Positions 16,586 to 26,146 of a DNA stretch of 64,000 nucleotides are shown here, in pieces. The position numbers were made by a program, and so were the translations under genes. The stretch spans positions 2,199,001-2,263,000 of the forward strand of contig NZ_JQLL01000001.1 of NCBI RefSeq assembly GCF_000744185.1. Reading direction: 5' to 3'. Under the pieces are notes generated by a model. It made no database searches. It saw only the letters and a list, made by a program, of their open reading frames with translations, and was not told where the DNA came from. This DNA comes from Carnobacterium funditum DSM 5970. Its GTDB lineage: Bacteria > Bacillota > Bacilli > Lactobacillales > Carnobacteriaceae. Every line of letters starts with the position of its first letter. The first letter of the stretch is position 1.

Positions 16586-18096
16586 ATGAATTAATAGCTA
16601 CTTTCCAAAATCGCAAAGAATTATTATGGACTGCCTTAATAGAGCACATTCAATTGTCTTTTATCTCCTTATTGATTGCCGTAGTCATCGCTATTCCGTT
16701 AGCCATATTTTTGACCCATCATAAAAAGTTAGCTAGCCCGATTATTCAGGTGACAGCTATCTTTCAGACCATTCCGTCATTAGCTCTGTTAGGTTTAATG
16801 ATTCCTTTAGTAGGAATTGGAAAAGTACCAGCAGTTATCGCGTTAGTCATTTATGCGTTATTGCCGATACTTAGAAACACGTATACGGGACTAACAGAGA
16901 TTGATCCTTCCTTGGTTGAAGCAGCAGATGCAATGGGGATGGACCGATTTAGAAAGTTAATTAAAGTAGAAATGCCACTTGCTATGCCAATTATAATGGC
17001 AGGAATTAGAAATGCGATGGTATTGATTATTGGTACAGCAACCATTGCGGCTCTAATTGGTGCAGGTGGACTTGGGAGTTTAATCTTATTAGGTATCGAT
17101 CGAGGCAACAATTATTTAATCTTATTAGGCGCTATTCCTGCTGCTATGCTAGCAGTTGGGTTTGATTATTTACTAAGTTACTTTGAAAAGATTTCTTTCA
17201 AAAAGACTCTAGTGGTACTTGGAACAATAACAGTAATCATGATAGGAATTTTGATTATCCCATTGATTACAGGACAAGATAAAGAAATTACAATTGCTGG
17301 GAAATTAGGATCAGAACCAGAAATTATCATGAATATGTACAAAGAACTGATTGAAGACCAAACGGATCTTTCAGTTAAGTTAAAACCCAATATGGGTAAA
17401 ACAACGTTCGTTTTTAATGCTTTAGAATCAGGAGATATTGATATCTATCCGGAATTTACAGGAACAATATTAGCTACTTTCTTAAATGAAGAGGCAAAAT
17501 CAACAAACGAAAAAGAAGTATACGAACAAGCTCGTGAAGGCTTGGCAGAGCAATACGATATGACATTACTTGAACCGATGGAGTTCAATAACACCTATAC
17601 TTTAGCTGTAACCTCAGGCTTAGCAAAAGAATACAATTTAGAGAAAATGTCTGATTTGAAAGGTGTATCAGATAAAGTTAAAGTTGGGTTTACACTTGAA
17701 TTTGCAGATCGCCAAGACGGCTATTTAGGTATTCAAGAACTATATGGGGTGACTTTTGACAACTTAAGAACAATGGAACCTAAATTGCGTTATCAAGCTA
17801 TCGAAACAGGTGATATCAATCTTTTAGATGCCTATTCAACAGATAGTGAATTAGAAGAATATGAACTAGTGGTTCTAGAAGACGATGAAGGTCTATTTCC
17901 ACCCTATCAAGGAGCGCCGCTAATGTTAGATAAAACATTAGAAAAACACCCCGAACTAGAGGAAGTATTAAACACATTAAGCGGACAAGTAACCGACGAT
18001 GAAATGCGCCAAATGAACTACGAAGTCAATGTAAACAACAAAGATCCACAAAAAGTAGCACAAGACTACCTAAAAGAGAATAAATTAATCAAGTAA
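16582..18096 (+). CDS. Fused permease / substrate-binding protein, EgtU/OpuC type
   Basis: Fusion protein of 504 aa. Residues 1 to about 235 form a binding-protein-dependent permease with six or seven membrane segments and the EAADAMGM cytoplasmic loop; residues from about 240 form an OpuAC-type extracellular binding domain (KLGSEPEIIMNMY, DIDIYPEFTGT, RYQAIETGDIN). This permanent fusion is known in BusAB-like betaine importers, in Listeria BilEB and in the ergothioneine importer EgtU of streptococci. The KPNMGKTTFVFNALESG region looks closer, from memory, to the EgtU/BilE group than to glycine-betaine OpuAC, whose Trp box I do not see. Ergothioneine import is therefore plausible. Confidence 0.85.
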   Translation: MNELIATFQNRKELLWTALIEHIQLSFISLLIAVVIAIPLAIFLTHHKKLASPIIQVTAIFQTIPSLALLGLMIPLVGIGKVPAVIALVIYALLPILRNTYTGLTEIDPSLVEAADAMGMDRFRKLIKVEMPLAMPIIMAGIRNAMVLIIGTATIAALIGAGGLGSLILLGIDRGNNYLILLGAIPAAMLAVGFDYLLSYFEKISFKKTLVVLGTITVIMIGILIIPLITGQDKEITIAGKLGSEPEIIMNMYKELIEDQTDLSVKLKPNMGKTTFVFNALESGDIDIYPEFTGTILATFLNEEAKSTNEKEVYEQAREGLAEQYDMTLLEPMEFNNTYTLAVTSGLAKEYNLEKMSDLKGVSDKVKVGFTLEFADRQDGYLGIQELYGVTFDNLRTMEPKLRYQAIETGDINLLDAYSTDSELEEYELVVLEDDEGLFPPYQGAPLMLDKTLEKHPELEEVLNTLSGQVTDDEMRQMNYEVNVNNKDPQKVAQDYLKENKLIK

Positions 18097-18156
18097 AGAT
18101 GCGGAGCGCTCTGTTCAGCTCTTCTAACTAAAATGATAAAGAATAGTGGAAATATG

Positions 18157-18187
18157 TAGGGAGTGGGGACAAATGTTCCACTCCCTA
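18157..18187. other. Stem-loop after the ABC importer genes
   Basis: TAGGGAGTGG pairs with CCACTCCCTA around a short GGGACAAATGTT-type loop. There is no T run, so it may act as an RNA 3' end stabiliser or weak terminator. Confidence 0.35.
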
Positions 18188-18251
18188 TGTTGATTTAAGT
18201 TGGACAAAAAGTTATGGTAGGCATACTAATAATGAAGAAACGAGGGACAAA

Positions 18252-19094
18252 ATGAAAATCGGTGTATTATCGGATTTGCATATTGACACAAACGGTAAAC
18301 ATTTACCGGAAAATGAAACATATGCAAGTTTGCTAAGTGAACAGATAATAAAGCAAAAAATTGACCTTTTTTTAATCGCTGGAGATATTAGTAGCAATTA
18401 CCATGAATCTCAAGCTTTCCTAGATGAATTAACAGCATTGAGTGGAATAAAACTATTATTTGTACCTGGCAATCATGATTATTGGTCTAGAATAAATGGC
18501 GAAAAAGATACGAAAAAAATATACCATTTCTTTAAAGAGCAATCAGAAAGTATTTTAGAAAGACCGTATATTATAAATGATGAGTGGGCAGTAGTCGGGA
18601 ATTCAGGGTGGTATGACTATGGGTTTGCCGATACCGAGCAATATAGTATTGCTGAATTTCAAAAAATGACTTTACGTGCTGGAACTTGGCAAGATAAACG
18701 TTTTTGTGATTGGGGAGAGCCCGATCAAGCAGTTACTCAGTGGATGTTAGCAAAAATAGAAGAAGATTTAGCAAAAATAGGAGACAGAAAAGTTATTTTG
18801 ATGACCCATGTGGTGACACATCCTAAATTCGTTGTCTCTTTGCCACATAAGATTTACGATTATTTTAATGCCTTTTTAGGGAGCTCTACTTATGAGAAAC
18901 TCTATGATGAACACCCCAATATAGTGTACAGTATAATGGGACACGTTCATTTCCGGAAAACATTTTTTGTCGATCAAGTCCAATTTATTTGTGCTTGCTT
19001 GGGTGGTAAAAAACATTGGCCGACAAAGAGTGTAAAGTCAGAATTATTAAATGCAATGGTTACATTTCAGTTACCTGAAAACGGAAGTAAATGA
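18252..19094 (+). CDS. Metallophosphoesterase of unknown substrate
   Basis: Protein of 280 aa with the calcineurin-like fold: SDLHID at residues 7-12, AGDIS, VPGNHDYW, MTHVVTH and GHVHFRKTF supply the expected metal ligands. It differs in layout from the phosphoesterase at 14.8 kb and belongs with the YkuE/CpdA-like group. No neighbour suggests a substrate. A plausible ribosome site (GAGGGACAAA) precedes ATG 18252, and a terminator follows directly. Confidence 0.85.
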   Translation: MKIGVLSDLHIDTNGKHLPENETYASLLSEQIIKQKIDLFLIAGDISSNYHESQAFLDELTALSGIKLLFVPGNHDYWSRINGEKDTKKIYHFFKEQSESILERPYIINDEWAVVGNSGWYDYGFADTEQYSIAEFQKMTLRAGTWQDKRFCDWGEPDQAVTQWMLAKIEEDLAKIGDRKVILMTHVVTHPKFVVSLPHKIYDYFNAFLGSSTYEKLYDEHPNIVYSIMGHVHFRKTFFVDQVQFICACLGGKKHWPTKSVKSELLNAMVTFQLPENGSK

Positions 19095-19098
19095 TAAA

Positions 19099-19133
19099 CA
19101 AAAAGCGGCTATTTTTAGATAGCTGCTTTTTTT
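19099..19133 (+). terminator. Terminator of the second metallophosphoesterase gene
   Basis: AAAAGC(G)GCTAT pairs with ATAGC(T)GCTTTT, followed by a T run. Confidence 0.8.
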
Positions 19134-19163
19134 CTTAGTTTTTTGAAAAGAATGTTAACAACT

Positions 19164-19193
19164 TTGGTCAATGATAGAAGATTATGCTAAAAT
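19164..19193 (+). promoter_or_regulatory. Predicted promoter of tex
   Basis: TTGGTC (19164-19169) and TAAAAT (19188-19193) with an 18-base spacer and a TATGC extension upstream of the -10 box. Confidence 0.45.
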
Positions 19194-19229
19194 AAGGAAG
19201 ATGAACGGGAATGAGAAAGGAAGAAATGA

Positions 19230-21413
19230 ATGACAGATACAACAGATAATGCAGTGTTAGACTTATTAAAGAAAGAATTAAAAACGTATTCGACTAAACA
19301 ATTAACGACGGTTTTAAATTTATTAGCAGAAGGCAACACAGTGCCTTTTATTGCTCGTTACCGTAAAGAAATGACTGGTACCTTAGATGAAGTGCAAATT
19401 CGTGAAATAGAGGAACGTTACAATTATCTTCAAACATTGGAGAAACGCAAAAAAGATGTTATCCGTACAATTGAAGAACAAGGCAAGTTGACACCTGAAT
19501 TGAAAAAAAGTATTGAGCTAGCTGAGAAAATGCAACTAGTCGAAGACTTATACCGTCCTTTCAAGCAAAAACGAAGAACCAAAGCGACGATAGCGAAAGA
19601 AAGTGGCTTAGAACCCTTAGCCGACTGGATGCTGACTTTTCCATCTGTAGATGTTCTAGAAGAAGCAAGTAATTATATTGATGATGAAAAAAATGTGGAG
19701 TCAGCTGAATCAGCTTTAGCAGGAGCGCATGAAATTATTGCAGAAACAATCAGTGATGAACCACGCTATCGTATTTGGATAAGAGAATACACGCTTAAAA
19801 ATGGGATGCTAACGACTAATGTAAAAAAACAAGAAAAAGATGAAAAAGGCGTCTTTGAAATGTATTATGATTACAAAGAACCTGTCAATAAATTAGTTTC
19901 TCACCGTATATTAGCGATTAATCGTGGAGAAAAAGAAGATATCTTAAAAACAGCATTAGTTATAAATGAAACGACTATCTTTAATTATCTATTTAAAGAG
20001 TTGATAAAAGAAGAGCACTCAACAGCGACTCCTTATGTTAAAGTAGCTGTTGAAGATAGTTATAAACGTTTTATTGGACCCTCAATCGAACGCGAAATCC
20101 GTTCTGAATTGACTGAAAAAGCAGATGAACAAGCTATTAATATTTTTGGAGAAAATTTACGGAATTTATTATTGCAACCACCTCTAAAAGGAAAAGTAGT
20201 CTTAGGACTAGATCCTGCTTATCGTACGGGTTGTAAACTAGCCGTCATCGATCCAACTGGTAAAGTGATAGATATTGATGTTATTTACCCACACAAACCA
20301 GCAGGAAACGAAGCTCGTGCGAATGCTGCAATAAAATTCAAACAATTAATCGAACAATTTGATGTAGAAATGGTTGCTATCGGAAATGGTACAGCCAGTC
20401 GTGAATCAGAAACGTTTGTGTCTGATAATTTAAAAGAAATTGAACGCCAAGTCTTTTATGTTATCGTCAATGAAGCAGGAGCATCTGTTTACTCAGCTAG
20501 TCCGATTGCTCGTGAAGAATTTCCTGACTTACAGGTAGAACAAAGAAGTGCCGTTAGTATTGCACGCCGACTTCAAGATCCGTTAGCTGAACTGGTAAAA
20601 ATTGACCCTAAATCAGTAGGCGTTGGTCAGTACCAACATGATGTTTCTCAAAAACATCTAGAAGAACGGTTGGGTTTTGTTGTCGAAACAGCTGTTAACC
20701 AAGTAGGAGTAAATGTAAATACAGCGAGCGCACAACTATTGAAGCATGTGGCTGGTTTAAACAAAACAACAGCTAATAATGTGATTGTTTACCGCGAAGA
20801 GAACGGTCGTTTTGAAAGTCGTGCCCAGCTGAAAAAAGTACCACGTTTAGGACCCAAAGCTTATGAACAATCTGTAGGGTTCATGCGGATAGTTGATGGT
20901 AAAAACGTGTTAGATAATACGGGTATTCATCCGGAGACCTACAAACAGGCTAAAGAAATTCTTGAACTAGCAGAAATTTCATTAGAAGATGTTGGTAGTT
21001 TGAAAGCTAAAAAATCGTTAGAAACACTAGATATGGCTAATTTGATGCAAGTAACTGAATTAGGTAAAGAAACAGTCAAAGATATGTTAGAAGCCTTGTT
21101 TACTCCCGGACGTGACTTGCGTGATGAAATGTCAGCTCCTTTATTGCGGACAGACGTTTTAAGCATGGAAGACTTACAAGAAGGAATGGAACTAGAAGGA
21201 ACCGTTCGTAATGTAGTCGATTTTGGTGCATTTGTAGATATTGGTGTCAAGCAAGATGGATTAGTGCATATTTCGAAATTAAGTAAAGGCTATGTACAGC
21301 ATCCGACAAATGTTGTAGCAGTTGGTGACGTGGTGACTGTCTGGGTAGAAGAGATAAATGTAAATAAAGGTCGTATCTCATTAACGATGCTGCCTCCTAA
21401 AAAGAAAGACTAA
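19230..21413 (+). CDS. tex: Tex family RNA-binding transcription accessory protein
   Basis: Protein of 727 aa. Seen in order: N-terminal Tex domain with GNTVPFIARYRKEMTG (about 39-54), a YqgF/RNase H-like domain from VLGLDPAYRTG, a helix-hairpin-helix region with VNVNTAS, and a C-terminal S1 RNA-binding domain (GTVRNVVDFGAFVDIGV). Tex binds nucleic acid and affects transcription and virulence gene expression in other bacteria; its molecular role is not fully settled. Monocistronic, with its own promoter and terminator. Confidence 0.95.
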   Translation: MTDTTDNAVLDLLKKELKTYSTKQLTTVLNLLAEGNTVPFIARYRKEMTGTLDEVQIREIEERYNYLQTLEKRKKDVIRTIEEQGKLTPELKKSIELAEKMQLVEDLYRPFKQKRRTKATIAKESGLEPLADWMLTFPSVDVLEEASNYIDDEKNVESAESALAGAHEIIAETISDEPRYRIWIREYTLKNGMLTTNVKKQEKDEKGVFEMYYDYKEPVNKLVSHRILAINRGEKEDILKTALVINETTIFNYLFKELIKEEHSTATPYVKVAVEDSYKRFIGPSIEREIRSELTEKADEQAINIFGENLRNLLLQPPLKGKVVLGLDPAYRTGCKLAVIDPTGKVIDIDVIYPHKPAGNEARANAAIKFKQLIEQFDVEMVAIGNGTASRESETFVSDNLKEIERQVFYVIVNEAGASVYSASPIAREEFPDLQVEQRSAVSIARRLQDPLAELVKIDPKSVGVGQYQHDVSQKHLEERLGFVVETAVNQVGVNVNTASAQLLKHVAGLNKTTANNVIVYREENGRFESRAQLKKVPRLGPKAYEQSVGFMRIVDGKNVLDNTGIHPETYKQAKEILELAEISLEDVGSLKAKKSLETLDMANLMQVTELGKETVKDMLEALFTPGRDLRDEMSAPLLRTDVLSMEDLQEGMELEGTVRNVVDFGAFVDIGVKQDGLVHISKLSKGYVQHPTNVVAVGDVVTVWVEEINVNKGRISLTMLPPKKKD

Positions 21414-21431
21414 GCAACCGAAAAAAAAAAG

Positions 21432-21473
21432 AACAAGAAAAGAAGTCACACAGATGACTTTTCTTGTTTTTTT
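21432..21473 (+). terminator. Terminator of tex
   Basis: AACAAGAAAAG pairs with TTTTCTTGTT, with an inner GTCA/TGAC, followed by seven T. Confidence 0.85.
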
Positions 21474-21629
21474 GTCTATTATTATTCAATAACATAAATG
21501 AAGAGGAAAATGATGTAGTCTAACGAGTTACTTAATTGAGTGATACTTAGTTAAACCGAATGAAACAACGAATGGGTTGATTTTTAAAAATATAAGTAAA
21601 CGATAAATGCTTAATAGTGAGGGGATTTC

Positions 21630-22286
21630 ATGAACTTATATGATTTATTTCAAGAGTTAGAAAAAAATGCTGATAGTGAAAAAGCAAAACAGATGTCTAA
21701 GTATATGAGGAATCAGTTTTTATTTTTAGGTATACAAGCGACTATAAGAAAAAAAACGAGTGATTTCTACTTTAAGGAAGCTAAAAAAGAAAAATATGTC
21801 GATTGGGAATTTATTGCTACTTGCTGGAAAAAACCTTATAGGGAAGCTCAATATATGGCTATTGACTATTTAAATAGGATGAAAGATTACCTCGTTTTAG
21901 AAGACATAGAGAAAATAAAGAAGTTGATTACGAATAAATCATGGTGGGATACTGTAGATGGACTTCATAGAGTGATAGGCCATGTTGCTTTCAAATACCC
22001 AGAGATCGATAAAACAATGATTCAATGGAGCTTGGACGAGAATATCTGGTTAAGAAGAATGGCAATCAATCACCAAATGTTTAGGAAAGAAAAGATGAAA
22101 GAAGAACTTTTAGAAGAAATTATAGTTAATAATTTTGGACAAGATGAATTTTTTATCAATAAAGCAATTGGTTGGACACTAAGAGATTATAGCAAAGTGA
22201 ATCCAGAATGGGTTAGAGAATTTATTGATAGATACAGAGAAAAATTGTCAAAACTAAGCATAAGTGAAGGGAGTAAATATATATAG
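21630..22286 (+). CDS. DNA alkylation repair protein (AlkD-like glycosylase)
   Basis: Helical HEAT-repeat protein of 218 aa. Seen: NKSWWDTVDGL, the DENIWLRRMAI segment and NKAIGWTLRDYSK near the end, which are the conserved blocks of the AlkD family that excises N3- and N7-alkylpurines from DNA. GAGGGGA precedes the start. Together with the ATL protein at 6.9 kb it gives this segment two separate alkylation-damage factors, though they are not linked in an operon. Confidence 0.88.
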   Translation: MNLYDLFQELEKNADSEKAKQMSKYMRNQFLFLGIQATIRKKTSDFYFKEAKKEKYVDWEFIATCWKKPYREAQYMAIDYLNRMKDYLVLEDIEKIKKLITNKSWWDTVDGLHRVIGHVAFKYPEIDKTMIQWSLDENIWLRRMAINHQMFRKEKMKEELLEEIIVNNFGQDEFFINKAIGWTLRDYSKVNPEWVREFIDRYREKLSKLSISEGSKYI

Positions 22287-22330
22287 TGAGCAAATGAAGT
22301 CAAACATATGAAATAGGAATGGAGAAAGAA

Positions 22331-22789
22331 ATGGATCAAATTGAATTACAAAATTTAGTAGAAGAGGTATCATTAGAGTATTTTAAACAGCCCTTTGAAC
22401 ACCATGCTACGTTTAATAATCGACTAAGGACAACTGGCGGAAGATATCATTTAAGAACACACGATTTAGATTTTAATCTAAATATTTTAGAGACGTTTGG
22501 TAAACAAGAGTTTATCAGCGTTATTAAACATGAATTGTGTCATTACCATTTGCATCTTACAGGGAAAGGCTATCAACATAAAGATAGCGATTTTAAAGAA
22601 CTGCTAAAACAAACAGGAGGTACTCGATTTGTTCAATCTCTAAGAACAAAAGATAGAGCAAAAAAGATGTGGACTTATCAATGTAAAAGCTGTGAAATGA
22701 GCATTTACCGACAACGTCGGTTTAATACACAGCGCTTTGTCTGCGGAAGATGTCAAGGAAGGTTAGTTTTACAAGATAGTAAGCAGTAA
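22331..22789 (+). CDS. SprT-like zinc metalloprotease-fold protein
   Basis: Protein of 152 aa. Seen: the zinc-binding HELCHYHLH motif and a C-terminal zinc ribbon with two Cys pairs (CKSC and CGRC). The start is taken as ATG 22331, six bases after GGAG; the ATG at 22319 touches its ribosome site. Family members in Firmicutes (YdcK/SprT) are of unproven function; the eukaryotic relative Spartan removes DNA-protein crosslinks. Thirty-some bases separate it from the next gene. Confidence 0.87.
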   Translation: MDQIELQNLVEEVSLEYFKQPFEHHATFNNRLRTTGGRYHLRTHDLDFNLNILETFGKQEFISVIKHELCHYHLHLTGKGYQHKDSDFKELLKQTGGTRFVQSLRTKDRAKKMWTYQCKSCEMSIYRQRRFNTQRFVCGRCQGRLVLQDSKQ

Positions 22790-22822
22790 ATGTCTCAAAT
22801 GAGCAAAAGATGAGGTGATTAG

Positions 22823-24250
22823 ATGCATCAGACGAAAGCAATTCAAGAATTATTAACGGAAATTTTTCCGATTTATGGAATAAAAGAAGGAAAACAACAA
22901 GCTATCGATGAAACAGAAAAGCAATTCCATTTATTAAGAGGATTAGCTAAGCGAAAGAACAAGAAAAAAGTCTGCCTAACGGATACATTTTTATCTAAAG
23001 AAAAAATAGACTTTACATCAAGTCTCTCAGCTAGTGTTGACAGCGAAGGGCATGTTTTTCCAGATTGGAAAAACCAACTAGACAAAGCCATGATACAGTT
23101 AAGCAAACAGACTGAAATGGTATCCGTACTAGATTATGGAGCAGTTGGTGATGGCATGACTGATTGTACAGAAGCCTTTAAAAAAGCTATTTCAACAGGA
23201 TTTCGTTGTGTTATTGTTCCACCTGGTCAATATCGGGTGAATGAGATTAAGTTGCCCTCTTATACAGAACTAATTGGGAGTGGAACAGAACAAACACAGC
23301 TGATCCTTTCTGATTCAGCTCCTAAAAGGGCAAAATTATTAACCAATTGGCATTATTTAAAAGGAAATAGTCATATTCGTATCGAAGGATTAACATTAGA
23401 TTGGAACATTAAACGTATTTCGGGAAATATGAGAACGGCTTCGGGGGGAACAAGTTCAAGTGGGCTCACATTAGCACATGTCCATTTTGCTTTAATTAGA
23501 AACGTGACAGTAAAGGACCCAGGACTCCATGGTGTGGATGTTACGTCGGCCTTTTATAACTATTTAGGTGATGGCAAACGTGCTCGGTTTGGAAGTCGCT
23601 TCATCTGGATAGATCAAGTAGAAGCATTTGGGTTTGGAGATGATGGAATTACAACTCATCATAGTGATGATATTTTAATTTCTAACTGTTTTTTACACCA
23701 TCCCAGCGGACGCGCCCACAAAATAGGCTATTCCAATTCAAATGGGATTGAAATAGACGATGGCTCCCAACATGTAACGTTGGTTAACAATCTGAGTGCT
23801 TATTGTTTCGGTGGAGTAGAGATAAAAGCGCATCAAACAAGTTCTGCAGCGTCCGATACTCAAATAATTGGTCATCTTTCTTATCGTGACAATCGTTCTT
23901 ATAATTTCAGACACATTGGTCACCATAGTTTGGCCGATGAAGCGAGTTGTTCAGCCTTTGGGATACGAGGAACATTTCTTGCCTCTTATTACCCACAAGC
24001 AACGAGTCTTTACGCTATTTCTACAAAAAGAGCTCTGGTTATCTCAGCTTATCAAAAAGTGGCTATTACCCATTTTTTTGCACAAGCACAACCAATATTA
24101 ACGACTAGCTCTAAAAATGTAGCTATCTCAATACAATATCGAGCGGGAGAAGTAACGATAAAAAATATTCAACTAAAGAACTATCCGGAAGTTGAAAACG
24201 CAGTTCAAGTGAGTAGCACGACATCTCATGTACAAGTGGCTTATAAGTAG
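22823..24250 (+). CDS. Right-handed beta-helix protein with pectate-lyase-3-like domain
   Basis: Protein of 475 aa. The first 90 or so residues are charged and probably helical; then VLDYGAVGDGMTDCTEAF marks the start of a Pectate_lyase_3 / GH28-like parallel beta-helix that runs to the end, with repeats such as IRIEGLTLDW and ILISNCFLHHPSG. There is no signal peptide or cell-wall anchor, so it may be cytosolic or leave by an unusual route. Phage tail spikes and polysaccharide-modifying enzymes share this fold. Substrate and role are unknown. Confidence 0.75.
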   Translation: MHQTKAIQELLTEIFPIYGIKEGKQQAIDETEKQFHLLRGLAKRKNKKKVCLTDTFLSKEKIDFTSSLSASVDSEGHVFPDWKNQLDKAMIQLSKQTEMVSVLDYGAVGDGMTDCTEAFKKAISTGFRCVIVPPGQYRVNEIKLPSYTELIGSGTEQTQLILSDSAPKRAKLLTNWHYLKGNSHIRIEGLTLDWNIKRISGNMRTASGGTSSSGLTLAHVHFALIRNVTVKDPGLHGVDVTSAFYNYLGDGKRARFGSRFIWIDQVEAFGFGDDGITTHHSDDILISNCFLHHPSGRAHKIGYSNSNGIEIDDGSQHVTLVNNLSAYCFGGVEIKAHQTSSAASDTQIIGHLSYRDNRSYNFRHIGHHSLADEASCSAFGIRGTFLASYYPQATSLYAISTKRALVISAYQKVAITHFFAQAQPILTTSSKNVAISIQYRAGEVTIKNIQLKNYPEVENAVQVSSTTSHVQVAYK

Positions 24251-24257
24251 AGCAAAT

Positions 24258-24290
24258 AGTATCAAAAAAAAGTTTTTTTGATACTAATTT
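24258..24290 (+). terminator. Terminator of the beta-helix gene
   Basis: AGTATCAAAAAAA pairs with TTTTTTTGATACT; the T run lies inside the 3' arm, so strength is uncertain. Confidence 0.6.
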
Positions 24291-24383
24291 TGCCTATTGC
24301 AAAATTACCTTTGTAATTGTATAGTAAATAATGTAGGAAGTAAGTTTTTATTTGTTGATTTAAAGTACTCATTTAAAGACAAC

Positions 24384-24467
24384 GCGGTCGTGGCGGAATG
24401 GCAGACGCGCCAGCTTGAGGGGCTGGTGGGAGTATCTCCCGTGGAAGTTCGAGTCTTCTCGGCCGCA
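24384..24467 (+). tRNA. tRNA-Leu (anticodon GAG)
   Basis: Class II tRNA. The acceptor stem pairs GCGGTCG with CGGCCGC, with discriminator A. The anticodon stem CCAGC/GCTGG carries loop TTGAGGG, giving anticodon GAG for CUC/CUU. A long variable arm (GGGAGTATCTCCC) and T arm GTTCGAGTC are present. CCA is not encoded. A terminator follows 20 bases later. Confidence 0.97.
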
Positions 24468-24487
24468 TAAAACAAAAGAGGAAGTGA

Positions 24488-24528
24488 ATAGAGCTCGGCT
24501 AATGATAAAATTAGTGAGCTCTATTTTT
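24488..24528 (+). terminator. Terminator of tRNA-Leu
   Basis: ATAGAGCTC pairs with GAGCTCTAT, with an inner CTAAT/ATTAG, then five T. Confidence 0.85.
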
Positions 24529-24775
24529 ATTGGGAACAAACGAAGTCCAGCTATTGAATTTGCTAGGGAAATTATCCTAGTTAGATAGTCAGAGGGTACA
24601 ATTATTCAGCTAAAAAAATACCGGGAAGAATTTGTCTATTGGTAAGAAATAAGCCATTAATTTTAACGACTCATTCCATTCGTTTTATTTGACCGTAGAA
24701 AGTGTTTTCAATAAACTGAAACTGTTAATGAAAACAATTTAGTTAATATAAAATAGACTAGTTAGGAGTGAAATC
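24529..24775. other. Non-coding gap ahead of the FAD oxidoreductase
   Basis: With the tRNA terminator it makes a 308-base gap without a protein gene. AT-rich; I see no conserved RNA or decayed gene, only likely promoter DNA near the right end. Confidence 0.4.
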
Positions 24776-26146
24776 ATGATTGGGAAAAAAAGTTCTATTA
24801 ATATATTTCCGAAGTCTATCTGGAGAGAATTCAAAGAGACTCCGAGTTTTGATTCATTACAGAAATCTGTTGAAACAGAGGTTGGAATTATTGGAGGGGG
24901 AATTGTTGGGATTATTAGTGCTTATTTATTAGCCAAAGCTGGGAAAAAAGTTATTTTAATAGAAGCAGAAAAATTAATAGACGGAGTCACAGGTTTTACA
25001 ACAGCAAAAATAACAGCACAGCATGGATTAATTTATGACGAACTTATTAAATCAATTGGTCAAGAAAAAGCTAAATTGTATTACGATGCAAATCTAGTAG
25101 GATTAAATCTTATTAAGCAACTAGCCGTTGATTTGAACATAGATTGTGACTTATCTGAAGAAAATTCTTTTGTATTTGCTCAAACAAAAGAGGGTGCTCA
25201 AAAGATTCTAGCAGAATCAGAAGCTTATAAAAAATTGGCGATTGATGGCGGATTGGCGAAAAAAGAAGTTGACCTGCCATTCGTTGTGGAAGAGGCTTTA
25301 GTGATGTACAATCAGGTTCAGTTTCATCCAGTGAAATTTTTAACTGGTTTAGTAGAAGAAATTAAGAAACTGGGAGGTCAAGTATACGAAAATACTCGTG
25401 CTTTAAAAGTGATAGACCAAGAGGAACTAGTTATTGTAACAGAAAATATGTCTTTAATCTCATGCGATAAAGTTATTATTGCAAGCCACTATCCGATTAA
25501 TGATAATGAGGGGATATACTTTACTAGACTTTCTGTCAATCGCTCTTATGCGATTGCAGCTAGAACAAAAAAAGATATCCCTGTTGGACTGTATATAAGT
25601 GCAGACCAACCGACGCGCTCTTTACGCTCGGTTTTATCAAAAGAAGGAGAAAAGCTTATATTAATTGCTGGTGATGGTCATGCGACGGGAAGAAGCAAGT
25701 CTAAAACAATTGAACATTATCGTAATTTAGAAGAATTTGGTGAAGCCTACTTCGATATTAAAGAAACTCTCTATCATTGGTCTTCACAAGATTTAACAAC
25801 ATTAGATAAAGTGCCATATATAGGGAGAAAAACTGTCGAATCCAATCGATTATTAATAGCTACCGGTTTTAATAAATGGGGCATGTCAAATGGAGCTGTT
25901 GCCGCGCTTATTTTAACGGATCAAATAGTAGAAAAAGAAAATGAGTTTGCTTCTCTCTTTGACCCAACCCGATCTAAAATAAAAAAAGAACCGGCAAAGA
26001 GTTTTATTAAAAGTAATGCATCTGTTGCAAAAGAATTTATTTCAGGAAAAATAGAAAAAACAGCTAAAGCTGTTGCTGATTTAGAAAAAGATGAAGGTGG
26101 TATGATTGAATTTAAAGGGGAAAAAAATAAGAGCCTATCGCGATGA
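24776..26146 (+). CDS. FAD-dependent oxidoreductase, lacking its in-frame Rieske domain
   Basis: Residues 1 to about 400 form a DAO-type FAD domain with the dinucleotide motif GIIGGGIVGIISAYLLA near residue 38. Homologues continue straight into a C-terminal Rieske domain. Here the frame runs into a stop shortly after GMIEFKGEKNK, while the Rieske coding sequence continues in the +1 frame (26106-26321). The break falls in a GGGGAAAAAAA tract; one base fewer would restore GMIEFKGKKIRAYRD. It is either a real frameshift, slippage-corrected expression, or a sequencing error. The substrate is unknown. Confidence 0.8.
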   Translation: MIGKKSSINIFPKSIWREFKETPSFDSLQKSVETEVGIIGGGIVGIISAYLLAKAGKKVILIEAEKLIDGVTGFTTAKITAQHGLIYDELIKSIGQEKAKLYYDANLVGLNLIKQLAVDLNIDCDLSEENSFVFAQTKEGAQKILAESEAYKKLAIDGGLAKKEVDLPFVVEEALVMYNQVQFHPVKFLTGLVEEIKKLGGQVYENTRALKVIDQEELVIVTENMSLISCDKVIIASHYPINDNEGIYFTRLSVNRSYAIAARTKKDIPVGLYISADQPTRSLRSVLSKEGEKLILIAGDGHATGRSKSKTIEHYRNLEEFGEAYFDIKETLYHWSSQDLTTLDKVPYIGRKTVESNRLLIATGFNKWGMSNGAVAALILTDQIVEKENEFASLFDPTRSKIKKEPAKSFIKSNASVAKEFISGKIEKTAKAVADLEKDEGGMIEFKGEKNKSLSR

